Below, piece after piece: positions 1 to 9,370 of a DNA stretch of 9,370 bases (within the stretch, counting starts at the first letter, position 1; each line of letters opens with the position of its first letter). Made by a program: the position numbers and the translations under genes. The stretch covers positions 1 through 9,370 of the forward strand of contig JAEYQX010000281.1 in the NCBI GenBank assembly GCA_023409795.1, read 5' to 3'. Source of the DNA: Pseudomonadota bacterium. GTDB taxonomy: Bacteria; Pseudomonadota; Alphaproteobacteria; Caulobacterales; Caulobacteraceae. The notes below the pieces were generated by a model that saw only the letters and a program-made list of their open reading frames with translations, did no database searches and was not told where the DNA came from.

Positions 1-9
1 AAGGGTCGA

Positions 10-1200
<1,191 letters not shown>

Positions 1201-1212
1201 TCTCTAGCTCCT

Positions 1213-1232
1213 GGTCCCCGAACCGGGGGTCC
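1213..1232 (-). other. Small hairpin abutting the tuf ribosome binding site
   Basis: On the minus strand CCCC and GGGG arms (1226-1229 with 1216-1219) pair around a GGTTCG loop, with flanking GGA/ACC giving two more outer pairs across a mismatch. It ends directly before the AGGAG of tuf. It could tune ribosome access, but the stem is short, so this is a weak call. Confidence 0.35.
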
Positions 1233-1250
1233 TTGGGTTTGGGGATGAAA

Positions 1251-1276
1251 CGGGCGATCTGGAACCAAATCGCCCG
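1251..1276 (-). other. fusA-tuf intercistronic hairpin (second of three)
   Basis: CGGGCGAT at 1251-1258 is the exact reverse complement of ATCGCCCG at 1269-1276. In the minus-strand RNA the stem extends by a U-G wobble, a U-A and a G-C pair to 11 bp with a GUUC loop. The wobble would be a mismatch in plus-strand RNA, so the structure favours the str operon transcript. It is followed only by UUUC, too short a tract for an efficient intrinsic terminator. A partial terminator or an mRNA end-stabilising/processing element are both possible. Confidence 0.6.
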
Positions 1277-1288
1277 GAATTCAAGTGC

Positions 1289-1310
1289 TCCCGCCCCCGA
1301 GAGGGCGGGA
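1289..1310 (-). other. fusA-tuf intercistronic hairpin just after the fusA stop
   Basis: TCCCGCCC (1289-1296) and GGGCGGGA (1303-1310) form a perfect 8-bp GC-rich stem with a 6-base loop, starting 8 bases after the fusA TAA. There is no T tract on either strand, so it is not a standard terminator. It may protect the 3' end of a fusA-ending mRNA or mark a processing point. Confidence 0.6.
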
Positions 1311-1318
1311 TCACTCAA

Positions 1319-3397
1319 TTAGGCGTACTTCTTGATCACTTCGTCGGCGACGTGTTGCGGCACCGGCTCGTAGTGGTCGTACTGCATGGTGAACTGTGCA
1401 CGGCCTTGCGACATACCACGCAGGGTGTTCACGTAGCCGAACATGTTGGCCAGCGGCACGAAGGCGTTCACGACAACCGCGTTACCGCGCATGTCCTGAC
1501 CCTGGATCATACCACGGCGGCCGTTCAGGTCACCGATGACCGAGCCGAGGTATTCCTCGGGGGTCACAACTTCAACAGCCATCACCGGCTCGAGCAGCTT
1601 CGGCGAAGCCTTTTCCTTCAGCTCACGGAAGGCAGCGCGCGAGGCGATTTCGAAGGCCAGGACCGACGAGTCGACGTCGTGGAACTTGCCGTCCTTCAGG
1701 GTTGCCTTGAAGTCGATGACCGGGAAGCCAGCCAGCAGGCCGTTTTCCTTGGCCGACTCCAGGCCCTTCTCGACGCCCGGGATGTATTCCTTGGGCACCG
1801 CACCGCCGACGATGGCGTTCTCGAAGACGAAGCCTTCGCCCGGCTCGGTCGGTTCGAACTCGATGATGACGCGAGCGAACTGGCCGGTACCACCGGTCTG
1901 CTTCTTGTGGGTGTAGTCGATCTCGACCTTGCGGCCGATGGCTTCACGATAGGCCACCTGCGGCGCGCCGATGTTGGCCTCGACCTTGTAGGTGCGCTTC
2001 AGGATGTCGATCTTGATGTCCAGGTGAAGCTCGCCCATGCCCTTCAGGATGGTCTGGCCCGACTCGTGGTCGGTCGAGACGGTGAAGGAGGGGTCTTCCG
2101 AAGCCAGCTTGGCCAGAGCCACGCCCAGCTTCTCCTGGTCAGCCTTCGACTTCGGCTCAACCGCGATCTCGATCACCGGAGCCGGGAATTCCATCTTCTC
2201 CAGGATGACCGGTTGCTTCAGCGGGTCGCACAGGGTGTCGCCCGTGCGGGTTTCCTTCAGGCCAGCCAGGGCAACGATGTCGCCGGCGTAGGCTTCCTTG
2301 ATGTCCTCACGGTTGTTCGAGTGCATCAGCAGCATGCGGCCGACGCGCTCGCGCTTGTCACGCGACGAGTTCAGCAGCGACTGGCCGGTTTCCATCTTGC
2401 CCGAGTACAGGCGGCAGAAGGTGATCGAGCCGACGAAGGGGTCGTCCATGATCTTGAAGGCCAGAACCGACAGCGGCTCTTCGTCCGAAGCCTTGCGGGT
2501 GATCGGCTCTTCGGTCTTGAAGTCGATGCCCGGGGTCGGCGGGATGTCGACCGGCGACGGCAGGTAGTCGACGACGGCGTCGAGCAGGGGCTGGACGCCC
2601 TTGTTCTTGAAGGCCGAGCCGGCGAGGATCGGATAGAAGTGACCTTCAATGACGGCCTTGCGGATGCAGCGCTTCAGCACTTCAACCGAGGGCTCTTCGC
2701 CACCCAGGTAGGCTTCCATGGCTTCGTCGTCGATCTCGACGGCGTTGTCGACCAGGTACTGGCGAGCCTCAGCGACCTTGTCGGCCATGTCGGCCGGGAT
2801 GTCGCGGACTTCGGCGTCAGCGCCAACCTTGTCGGTTTCCCAGACCAGGGCCTTCATCTCGACCAGGTCGACGACGCCCTTCAGGTCAGCTTCCGAACCG
2901 ATCGGCAGCTGGATCGGCACAGCCTTGGCACCCAGACGGTCGCGGATCGATTCCACCGACTTGTCGAAGTCAGCGCCGATCTTGTCCATCTTGTTGACGA
3001 AGACGATGCGCGGGACCTTGTACTTGTCGGCCTGGCGCCAGACGGTCTCGGTCTGCGGCTCAACGCCGGCGTTGCCGTCCAGAACCGTGACAGCACCGTC
3101 GAGCACGCGCAGCGAACGCTCGACTTCGATGGTGAAGTCAACGTGGCCCGGGGTGTCGATGATGTTCAGGCGCTTTTCGCGCCAGAAAGCGGTCGTGGCA
3201 GCCGAGGTGATCGTGATGCCGCGCTCTTGTTCCTGGTCCATCCAGTCCATGGTCGAGGCACCGTCGTGCGTCTCGCCCATTTTGTGGTTCTTGCCGGTGT
3301 AGAACAGGATCCGCTCGGTCGTCGTCGTCTTGCCCGCATCGATGTGGGCCATGATGCCGAAGTTGCGGTAGTCTTCGATTTTGTGTGTGCGTGGCAT
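1319..3397 (-). CDS. fusA: Translation elongation factor G (EF-G)
   Basis: EF-G is the cytoplasmic GTPase that drives tRNA-mRNA translocation and, with ribosome recycling factor, subunit splitting. The protein has 692 residues, normal for bacterial EF-G. G-domain motifs are intact: AHIDAGKT (17-24), RGITI (59-63), DTPGH (81-85) and NKMD (135-138). The G' insert, beta-barrel domain II (about 300-400) and domains III-V follow, including the conserved domain IV segment with HKKQTGGTGQFARV and the C-terminal QGRAQFTMQYDHYEPVP. The ATG has GAAGG at 3406-3410 with 8 bases of spacing; the stop is TAA. It lies 134 bases after rpsG and 118 before tuf, the standard str operon order. The classical-length protein in the str operon argues for fusA rather than a paralogue such as fusB-type EF-G2. 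No frameshift or lost motif was seen. Confidence 0.98.
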   Translation of the reverse strand: MPRTHKIEDYRNFGIMAHIDAGKTTTTERILFYTGKNHKMGETHDGASTMDWMDQEQERGITITSAATTAFWREKRLNIIDTPGHVDFTIEVERSLRVLDGAVTVLDGNAGVEPQTETVWRQADKYKVPRIVFVNKMDKIGADFDKSVESIRDRLGAKAVPIQLPIGSEADLKGVVDLVEMKALVWETDKVGADAEVRDIPADMADKVAEARQYLVDNAVEIDDEAMEAYLGGEEPSVEVLKRCIRKAVIEGHFYPILAGSAFKNKGVQPLLDAVVDYLPSPVDIPPTPGIDFKTEEPITRKASDEEPLSVLAFKIMDDPFVGSITFCRLYSGKMETGQSLLNSSRDKRERVGRMLLMHSNNREDIKEAYAGDIVALAGLKETRTGDTLCDPLKQPVILEKMEFPAPVIEIAVEPKSKADQEKLGVALAKLASEDPSFTVSTDHESGQTILKGMGELHLDIKIDILKRTYKVEANIGAPQVAYREAIGRKVEIDYTHKKQTGGTGQFARVIIEFEPTEPGEGFVFENAIVGGAVPKEYIPGVEKGLESAKENGLLAGFPVIDFKATLKDGKFHDVDSSVLAFEIASRAAFRELKEKASPKLLEPVMAVEVVTPEEYLGSVIGDLNGRRGMIQGQDMRGNAVVVNAFVPLANMFGYVNTLRGMSQGRAQFTMQYDHYEPVPQHVADEVIKKYA

Positions 3398-3456
3398 TGG
3401 AGTTGCCTTCGGGTGCTCGCGGACGCCGGGCGCCCAGGGTTATATCGAATAAGACA

Positions 3457-3487
3457 GCGCGGGCGATTTAGCTCAAACCGCCCGCGC
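3457..3487 (-). other. Strong rpsG-fusA intercistronic hairpin
   Basis: GCGCGGGCG (3457-3465) pairs perfectly with CGCCCGCGC (3479-3487). In minus-strand RNA a G-U wobble and three U-A pairs extend the stem to 13 bp with a 5-base GAGCU loop. The next minus-strand bases are TGTCTTATTC, T-rich but interrupted, so it is at best a weak or partial terminator. It lies about 60 bases before fusA and could set the S7 to EF-G expression ratio, cap an rpsL-rpsG mRNA, or guide RNase processing. Confidence 0.65.
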
Positions 3488-3531
3488 CGGATAGTCTCAG
3501 ATAGGTGCGCCGTATGACGCCCTGAAGACGC

Positions 3532-4005
3532 TTACCAGCGGTAGTGGCTGAAGGCGCGGTTGGCTTCTGCCATCTTGTGGGTGTCTTCGCGCTTCTTGAC
3601 CGAGGTACCACGGTTGTTCGAAGCGTCCAGCAGCTCGGCGGCCAGCTTTTCGGTCATGGTGTTTTCACCGCGCTTGCGAGCGGCGTTGACCAGCCAGCGG
3701 ATGGCCAGGGCGCGACGACGGTCCGGGCGGACTTCGACCGGCACCTGGTAGGTGGCACCACCCACGCGGCGCGAACGGACTTCGACAGCCGGAGCGACGT
3801 TCTCGAGAGCCTCGTGGAAGGTCTCGATGGCGGTCTTGTCTTTCTTCTTCTCGGCCAGGATGTCGAAAGCACCGTAGACGATGTTTTCGGCCACAGCCTT
3901 CTTACCTTCGTACATGACGTAGTTCATGAACTTGGTAACGACCAGGTCACCGAACTTGGGATCCGGCAGAACTTCGCGCTTCTGGGCGCGGTGACGACGG
4001 GACAT
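3532..4005 (-). CDS. rpsG: 30S ribosomal protein S7
   Basis: S7 is a primary assembly protein of the small ribosomal subunit. It binds the 3' major domain of 16S rRNA and nucleates the head near the E and P sites. The protein has 157 residues, usual for alphaproteobacteria. Family landmarks visible are the basic N-terminus MSRRHRAQKRE, the DPKFGD segment (15-20), NYVMYEGKK, the RVGGATYQVPVEVRPDRR block that forms much of the rRNA-binding surface, and a C-terminus ending in FSHYRW. ATG start with AAGGA at 4013-4017 and 7 bases of spacing; TAA stop. It follows rpsL by 81 bases. In E. coli S7 represses its own operon by binding the rpsL-rpsG gap; the equivalent gap here is structured, so the same control is plausible but unproven. 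Confidence 0.98.
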   Translation of the reverse strand: MSRRHRAQKREVLPDPKFGDLVVTKFMNYVMYEGKKAVAENIVYGAFDILAEKKKDKTAIETFHEALENVAPAVEVRSRRVGGATYQVPVEVRPDRRRALAIRWLVNAARKRGENTMTEKLAAELLDASNNRGTSVKKREDTHKMAEANRAFSHYRW

Positions 4006-4024
4006 GGATTATTCCTTGCAGTGC

Positions 4025-4044
4025 CCCGGCGCCGAAGCGCCGGG
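4025..4044 (-). promoter_or_regulatory. C(UUCG)G tetraloop hairpin just before rpsG
   Basis: CCCGGCGC (4025-4032) and GCGCCGGG (4037-4044) form a perfect 8-bp stem. The minus-strand RNA loop is UUCG closed by C-G, an exceptionally stable tetraloop. It ends 7 bases before the rpsG Shine-Dalgarno and has no T tract after it, so it is not an intrinsic terminator. Its location matches the E. coli site of S7 feedback on the str operon, which makes a role in rpsG translation or translational coupling the leading idea. Confidence 0.65.
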
Positions 4045-4059
4045 AAAATCTCTGAGGGC

Positions 4060-4076
4060 CAGACCAGACAGGCCTG
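4060..4076 (-). other. Minor hairpin in the rpsL-rpsG gap
   Basis: On the minus strand CAGGCC (4076-4071) can pair with GGTCTG (4065-4060), six pairs including one G-U wobble, around a 5-base loop. Together with the tetraloop hairpin it folds much of the 81-base gap. The stem is short and could be chance. Confidence 0.3.
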
Positions 4077-4086
4077 AAAGAACGTC

Positions 4087-4461
4087 TTACTTCGGACGCT
4101 TGGCACCGTAGTGCGAACGGCGCTGCTTACGGTCCTTGACGCCCTGGGTATCCAGAACACCGCGCAGGATGTGGTAGCGAACGCCGGGCAAGTCCTTCAC
4201 GCGGCCGCCGCGGATCAGAACAACCGAGTGCTCTTGCAGGTTGTGGCCTTCACCCGGGATGTAGCACAGGGCTTCAATACCGTTCTTGGCCAGACGGACC
4301 TTGGCCACCTTACGCAGAGCCGAGTTCGGCTTCTTCGGGGTGGTGGTGTAAACGCGGGTGCAGACGCCGCGACGCTGGGGCGAACCCTCCAGAGCCGGAA
4401 CCTTGTTACGGACGGGCTTGGGCTTACGCGGCTTGCGGATCAGCTGGTTGATCGTAGGCAT
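4087..4461 (-). CDS. rpsL: 30S ribosomal protein S12
   Basis: S12 sits at the decoding centre of the 30S subunit and controls translational accuracy. The protein has 124 residues. Signature stretches are MPTINQLIRKPRK at the start, TTTPKKPNSALRKVAKV (40-55 region), EGHNLQEHSVVLIRGGRVKD (71-90) and the C-terminal GVKDRKQRRSHYGAKRPK. Lys43 and Lys89 (E. coli Lys43/Lys88 counting Met; a one-residue insertion near 59 shifts the second) and the neighbouring prolines are wild type, so no classical streptomycin-resistance change is present. The frame stays open upstream to 4623, but homology begins at the ATG at 4461, and AAAGAGA at 4471-4477 with 9 bases of spacing serves as a modest Shine-Dalgarno. 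Stop TAA. It is the first gene of the str operon behind a long structured leader. Confidence 0.97.
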   Translation of the reverse strand: MPTINQLIRKPRKPKPVRNKVPALEGSPQRRGVCTRVYTTTPKKPNSALRKVAKVRLAKNGIEALCYIPGEGHNLQEHSVVLIRGGRVKDLPGVRYHILRGVLDTQGVKDRKQRRSHYGAKRPK

Positions 4462-4527
4462 TCGAATTCGTCTCTTTGCGATGGAGGCGTGTGCCTTTCG
4501 GCCGGGGCGCCTCATGAGCCTTCTTTT

Positions 4528-4549
4528 GGATACGACCGAAGCCGCACCC
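4528..4549 (-). promoter_or_regulatory. UUCG-loop hairpin in the rpsL leader
   Basis: In minus-strand RNA GGGUGCGGC (4549-4541) pairs with GUCGUAUCC (4536-4528) over nine continuous pairs around a UUCG loop closed by C-G. Three of the nine are G-U wobbles, which would be A-C mismatches in plus-strand RNA, so only the rpsL transcript folds this way. It lies between the terminator-like hairpin and the rpsL start. Candidate roles are leader structure, a ribosomal-protein contact or an mRNA stability element. Confidence 0.55.
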
Positions 4550-4580
4550 GGGGATTGATCGAGAGAACCGGTCCATCCAA

Positions 4581-4617
4581 ACGAAAAAGCCGGAACGCGC
4601 GCTTTGGGCGTTCCGGC
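4581..4617 (-). terminator. Intrinsic-terminator-like hairpin in the rpsL leader
   Basis: Read on the minus strand, GCCGGAACGC (4617-4608) and GCGTTCCGGC (4598-4589) form a perfect 10-bp GC-rich stem with a 9-base loop, followed at once by TTTTTCGTTT. This is a textbook Rho-independent terminator. It lies about 120 bases before rpsL and about 70 bases after the best promoter, so it could work as an attenuator of the str operon. The alternative is that it only stops antisense transcription entering from the right, but rpoC already has its own terminator. Confidence 0.8.
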
Positions 4618-4691
4618 GGGCACAGCCCGTCCGCTTGATTGTCACGATCTGGCACGAGCAGCGAACCGCCCACGTCTCGAAAGTGCGCGCC

Positions 4692-4719
4692 GTTTACGCT
4701 CGATCAAGACCTGCGTCAA
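4692..4719 (-). promoter_or_regulatory. Predicted promoter of the str operon
   Basis: The minus strand carries TTGACGC (4719-4713), 13 bases, then GCGTAAAC (4699-4692). Against the recalled Caulobacter housekeeping consensus the -35 part is perfect and the -10 part matches at five of seven defined positions, with spacing in range. A GC-only stretch (GGCGCGC) follows directly, as in discriminators of stringently controlled promoters. The implied start near 4685 gives a leader of about 224 bases. A second promoter nearer rpsL cannot be excluded. Confidence 0.6.
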
Positions 4720-4834
4720 GGTCATCGCGCAGGATCAGGGCCCGGGCCGGTCCGGAGGGCGGTTTCTTTTTCGTTATTGGTCTTCGTGCCAGCTTATGGC
4801 CATGCTGCCCCCAAGGAAGGCGGCTTCTAGGGAC

Positions 4835-4840
4835 GGGAGA
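4835..4840 (+). promoter_or_regulatory. Ribosome binding site that sets the 4845 start
   Basis: GGGAGA lies 4 bases before the ATG at 4845. The reading frame is open back to 4635, but no other upstream start has a comparable Shine-Dalgarno, and the basic segment plus membrane helix fall right after this ATG. Confidence 0.6.
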
Positions 4841-4844
4841 CCGG

Positions 4845-6125
4845 ATGGCGGTCACACTGGACACAGTCTTGCTACCCGTCAGGACCCGGCGCGAGCGGCA
4901 GACGCGGCGACGCCACATCCTGATGCTGGGAGCCTCGGCGGGCCTGCATTTCGCGGTCCTGGCCCCGATGATTCTCCTGGCCGCAGGCGATGACCCGCGT
5001 TTCCGGCTGCCGCCCGAACTGCCCATCATCCAGGTCCAGCTGGAAGAACCCGTCAGGCCGCCTCTGCCCCGGCCGGTCACGCCGCCCCGGGTCCAGCCCC
5101 AGGTTGAGCCGCAGACCGAACCCCGGACCGAGCCCCTGCCCCGGCCGATCGAGCCGCCCCCGGTCGAACAGGCCCTGGAAGCGCCGCTGGCGACACCGAG
5201 CCCGGTTGTGACCCCGGCCCCGCTGGACCGCAGCCTGCCGCAGCTGCAGCCGCCACCCCGCCCGGCCGAAGCCCAGAGCCTGGAAGCCCTGCAAAGCCCG
5301 GCCACGCCCTCCCCCCTCAGCCAGGCCCTACCGACCGTCGTCGCCCCCCGCCCGGAGATCGAGGCGATCGACCGGCCCTCGACCCTGGCACCGCCCAGCG
5401 CCATCTCGACCGCCACCCCCCGGGTGGAGGCCCCCGCTGACGCCACATCCAGCCAGCAGGCCGAGGCCGAAACCGCCTCTACCTCGGCAGACGACCTGCC
5501 ACTGCGCCGTCGCGACGAGGACGAGAAGGAACGGGCCGCTGCCGCCGCAGCCGCCGCGGCGGCTTCGGGGTCGCCCTCCCCGCCCATGCCACGCCTGGCC
5601 AATCCGGTGCCGGGGGCCATGGCACCGCCCGCCGGGGCCAGCTCGCCGGTGCCGGGTATCTCGGAAGCCTGGCGGGTGGCCCCCAGCACCCAGGCCGGGC
5701 GAAATGCCCGGGCCCTGCGCACCTCGCCGCTGGGCTGTCGCTCACGCGGGCGCCTGACGCCCAGCGAGCAGGCCCTGTGCGATGAGCGCTTCAACGCCGA
5801 CGCCGCCGCCGGGGCCCAGACCCGAATTACCGGCTCGGGCAATGCCGCCCGCGATGCCCGCTTTGCCCGCGAGGGCGCGCGCGAGATGTATAACTATGAG
5901 GCCCGTCGCCGGCCGCTCGCGGGGGGCACCGGCAACGTCGGGACGGCCGACTGTCCCGGATCGAACCTGGGCACCGGCTGCGCTGGCAGCCTGCTGGATC
6001 CGTCCCTGCAGATGGATTCGACCACCAACATCCGGACGAACAAGACGGACGGCCCCCGCCCCACGGGGCCCCAGGTCCCCGGCTCGGCCGGCGTCGCCGG
6101 CAGGCCCGGCAATGGCAGCGACTGA
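4845..6125 (+). CDS. TonB-like Pro-rich single-pass membrane protein with a cysteine-bearing C-terminus
   Basis: Function unknown; 426 residues. Visible in order: a basic cytoplasmic segment (residues 13-24, RTRRERQTRRRH); one membrane helix (about 25-48); LPPELPIIQVQLEEP (55-69); a long Pro-rich, charged stretch (about 66-200, with EPQTEPRTEPLPRP-type repeats); a charged patch (221-230); ten alanines (231-240); and a C-terminal region with Cys298, Cys312, Cys370 and Cys379. The helix contains S31-x3-H35 in SAGLHFAVLA, matching E. coli TonB SVCIHGAVVA, whose Ser16 and His20 matter for ExbB/ExbD coupling; the post-helix strand also resembles TonB. The TonB C-terminal domain with its YP motif is not seen. 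I infer a periplasm-spanning protein, possibly energised by an ExbBD/TolQR-like motor. LGCRSRGRLTPSEQALCDERF (296-316) recalls a motif I associate with alphaproteobacterial hypothetical proteins, from memory only. The gene is more GC-rich than its neighbours, opposes them, and ends in TGA. Confidence 0.85.
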   Translation: MAVTLDTVLLPVRTRRERQTRRRHILMLGASAGLHFAVLAPMILLAAGDDPRFRLPPELPIIQVQLEEPVRPPLPRPVTPPRVQPQVEPQTEPRTEPLPRPIEPPPVEQALEAPLATPSPVVTPAPLDRSLPQLQPPPRPAEAQSLEALQSPATPSPLSQALPTVVAPRPEIEAIDRPSTLAPPSAISTATPRVEAPADATSSQQAEAETASTSADDLPLRRRDEDEKERAAAAAAAAAASGSPSPPMPRLANPVPGAMAPPAGASSPVPGISEAWRVAPSTQAGRNARALRTSPLGCRSRGRLTPSEQALCDERFNADAAAGAQTRITGSGNAARDARFAREGAREMYNYEARRRPLAGGTGNVGTADCPGSNLGTGCAGSLLDPSLQMDSTTNIRTNKTDGPRPTGPQVPGSAGVAGRPGNGSD

Positions 6126-6176
6126 ACCCTAGCCGGGGGATGACGGCGGCAGGAAGTCGCTACCAGGACAGCCAAG

Positions 6177-6211
6177 AAAAAAGGCGGTGCTTTCGCACCG
6201 CCTTTTCCATT
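6177..6211. terminator. Bidirectional intrinsic terminator between rpoC and the TonB-like gene
   Basis: GGCGGTGC (6183-6190) and GCACCGCC (6195-6202) form an 8-bp stem, lengthened by four A-T pairs to 12 bp. The minus-strand loop is GAAA (GNRA type) and is followed by TTTTTTCTT, a strong end for rpoC 18 bases after its stop. On the plus strand TTTTCCATTTT follows, adequate for the gene ending at 6125. The rest of the 104-base gap shows nothing else. Confidence 0.92.
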
Positions 6212-6229
6212 TTCAGCCTGACTGACGGA

Positions 6230-9370
<3,141 letters not shown>

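Larger units (their letters stand above)
4462..4844. promoter_or_regulatory. Divergent control region between rpsL and the TonB-like gene
   Basis: These 383 bases hold the rpsL promoter, a terminator-like hairpin and a UUCG hairpin, all listed separately. A short AT-rich island (4764-4779) stands out against GC-rich flanks. It lies between the rpsL promoter and the plus-strand gene and could belong to that gene's promoter. I see no convincing -35/-10 pair for the plus-strand gene. No tRNA or credible small gene was found; short open frames here have poor starts and no recognisable product. Confidence 0.7.

Noticed and set aside
3428..3450. TATAAC-like -10 element before fusA on the minus strand
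   Set aside because: No -35-like sequence lies at a workable distance, and fusA is well placed for read-through from rpsL-rpsG.
1352..3517. A plus-strand open frame of 721 codons antisense to the whole of fusA
   Set aside because: It is a shadow of the strong codon bias of fusA in GC-rich DNA; the product is a low-quality V/D/L/H-rich string without family features and has no supporting ribosome binding site.
4087..4461. Possible streptomycin-resistance allele of rpsL
   Set aside because: Lys43, Lys89 and the adjacent prolines are the wild-type residues.
4462..4623. In-frame upstream extension of rpsL by 54 codons
   Set aside because: S12 homology starts exactly at the ATG at 4461; the extension overlaps the terminator-like hairpin and has no family counterpart.
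4639..4830. Short plus-strand frame ending 14 bases before the TonB-like gene, with a hydrophobic stretch SFSLLVFVPAYGHAA
   Set aside because: It needs a TTG start without a Shine-Dalgarno, crosses the rpsL promoter on the other strand, and resembles nothing known; a leader peptide is possible but unsupported.
5535..5564. Simple repeat coding for ten alanines
   Set aside because: The codons are mixed (GCC, GCT, GCA, GCG), so it is not a uniform slippage tract; treated as part of the protein linker.
4694..5842. A minus-strand open frame of 382 codons opposite the TonB-like gene
   Set aside because: Its product is low-complexity Gly/Arg/Ser, as expected from the complement of a Pro/Ala-rich gene, while the plus-strand frame has a membrane helix, a ribosome binding site and a terminator.

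Overview
The window reads as a high-GC alphaproteobacterial chromosome, most likely of the Caulobacterales (Caulobacter/Brevundimonas type). This rests on the sequence style of EF-Tu and RpoC, the GC richness, and a promoter in front of rpsL that fits the Caulobacter housekeeping consensus as I recall it (TTGACGS, 10-14 bases, GCTANAWC). Genus is an inference; no 16S gene is present.

Layout. On the minus strand, read right to left, come the 3' three quarters of rpoC (6230 to beyond 9370), then the str operon: rpsL (S12), rpsG (S7), fusA (EF-G) and tuf (EF-Tu). All are intact except rpoC, which runs off the right edge. Between rpoC and rpsL sits one plus-strand gene (4845-6125), convergent with rpoC and divergent from rpsL. 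A bidirectional intrinsic terminator (6177-6211) separates it from rpoC.

How the genes fit together. The minus-strand genes supply RNA polymerase beta', two small-subunit ribosomal proteins and two elongation factors, a classical growth-rate-controlled cluster. The plus-strand gene encodes a protein of 426 residues with a TonB-like N-terminus: basic cytoplasmic segment, one membrane helix carrying the TonB-type S-x3-H pair, then a long Pro-rich stretch. It lacks a recognisable TonB C-terminal domain and instead ends in a four-cysteine region. It is the least ordinary gene here.

Regulation. The rpsL leader (about 220 bases) holds a good promoter, then a strong intrinsic-terminator-like hairpin with a T tract, then a 9-bp hairpin with a UUCG loop whose wobble pairs work only in the minus-strand RNA. 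This looks like an attenuator-type leader. Each intercistronic gap of the str operon also carries at least one strong hairpin. The one before rpsG has a perfect C(UUCG)G loop and lies where S7 feedback acts in E. coli.

No tRNA, rRNA, CRISPR array, insertion sequence or phage trace was seen.
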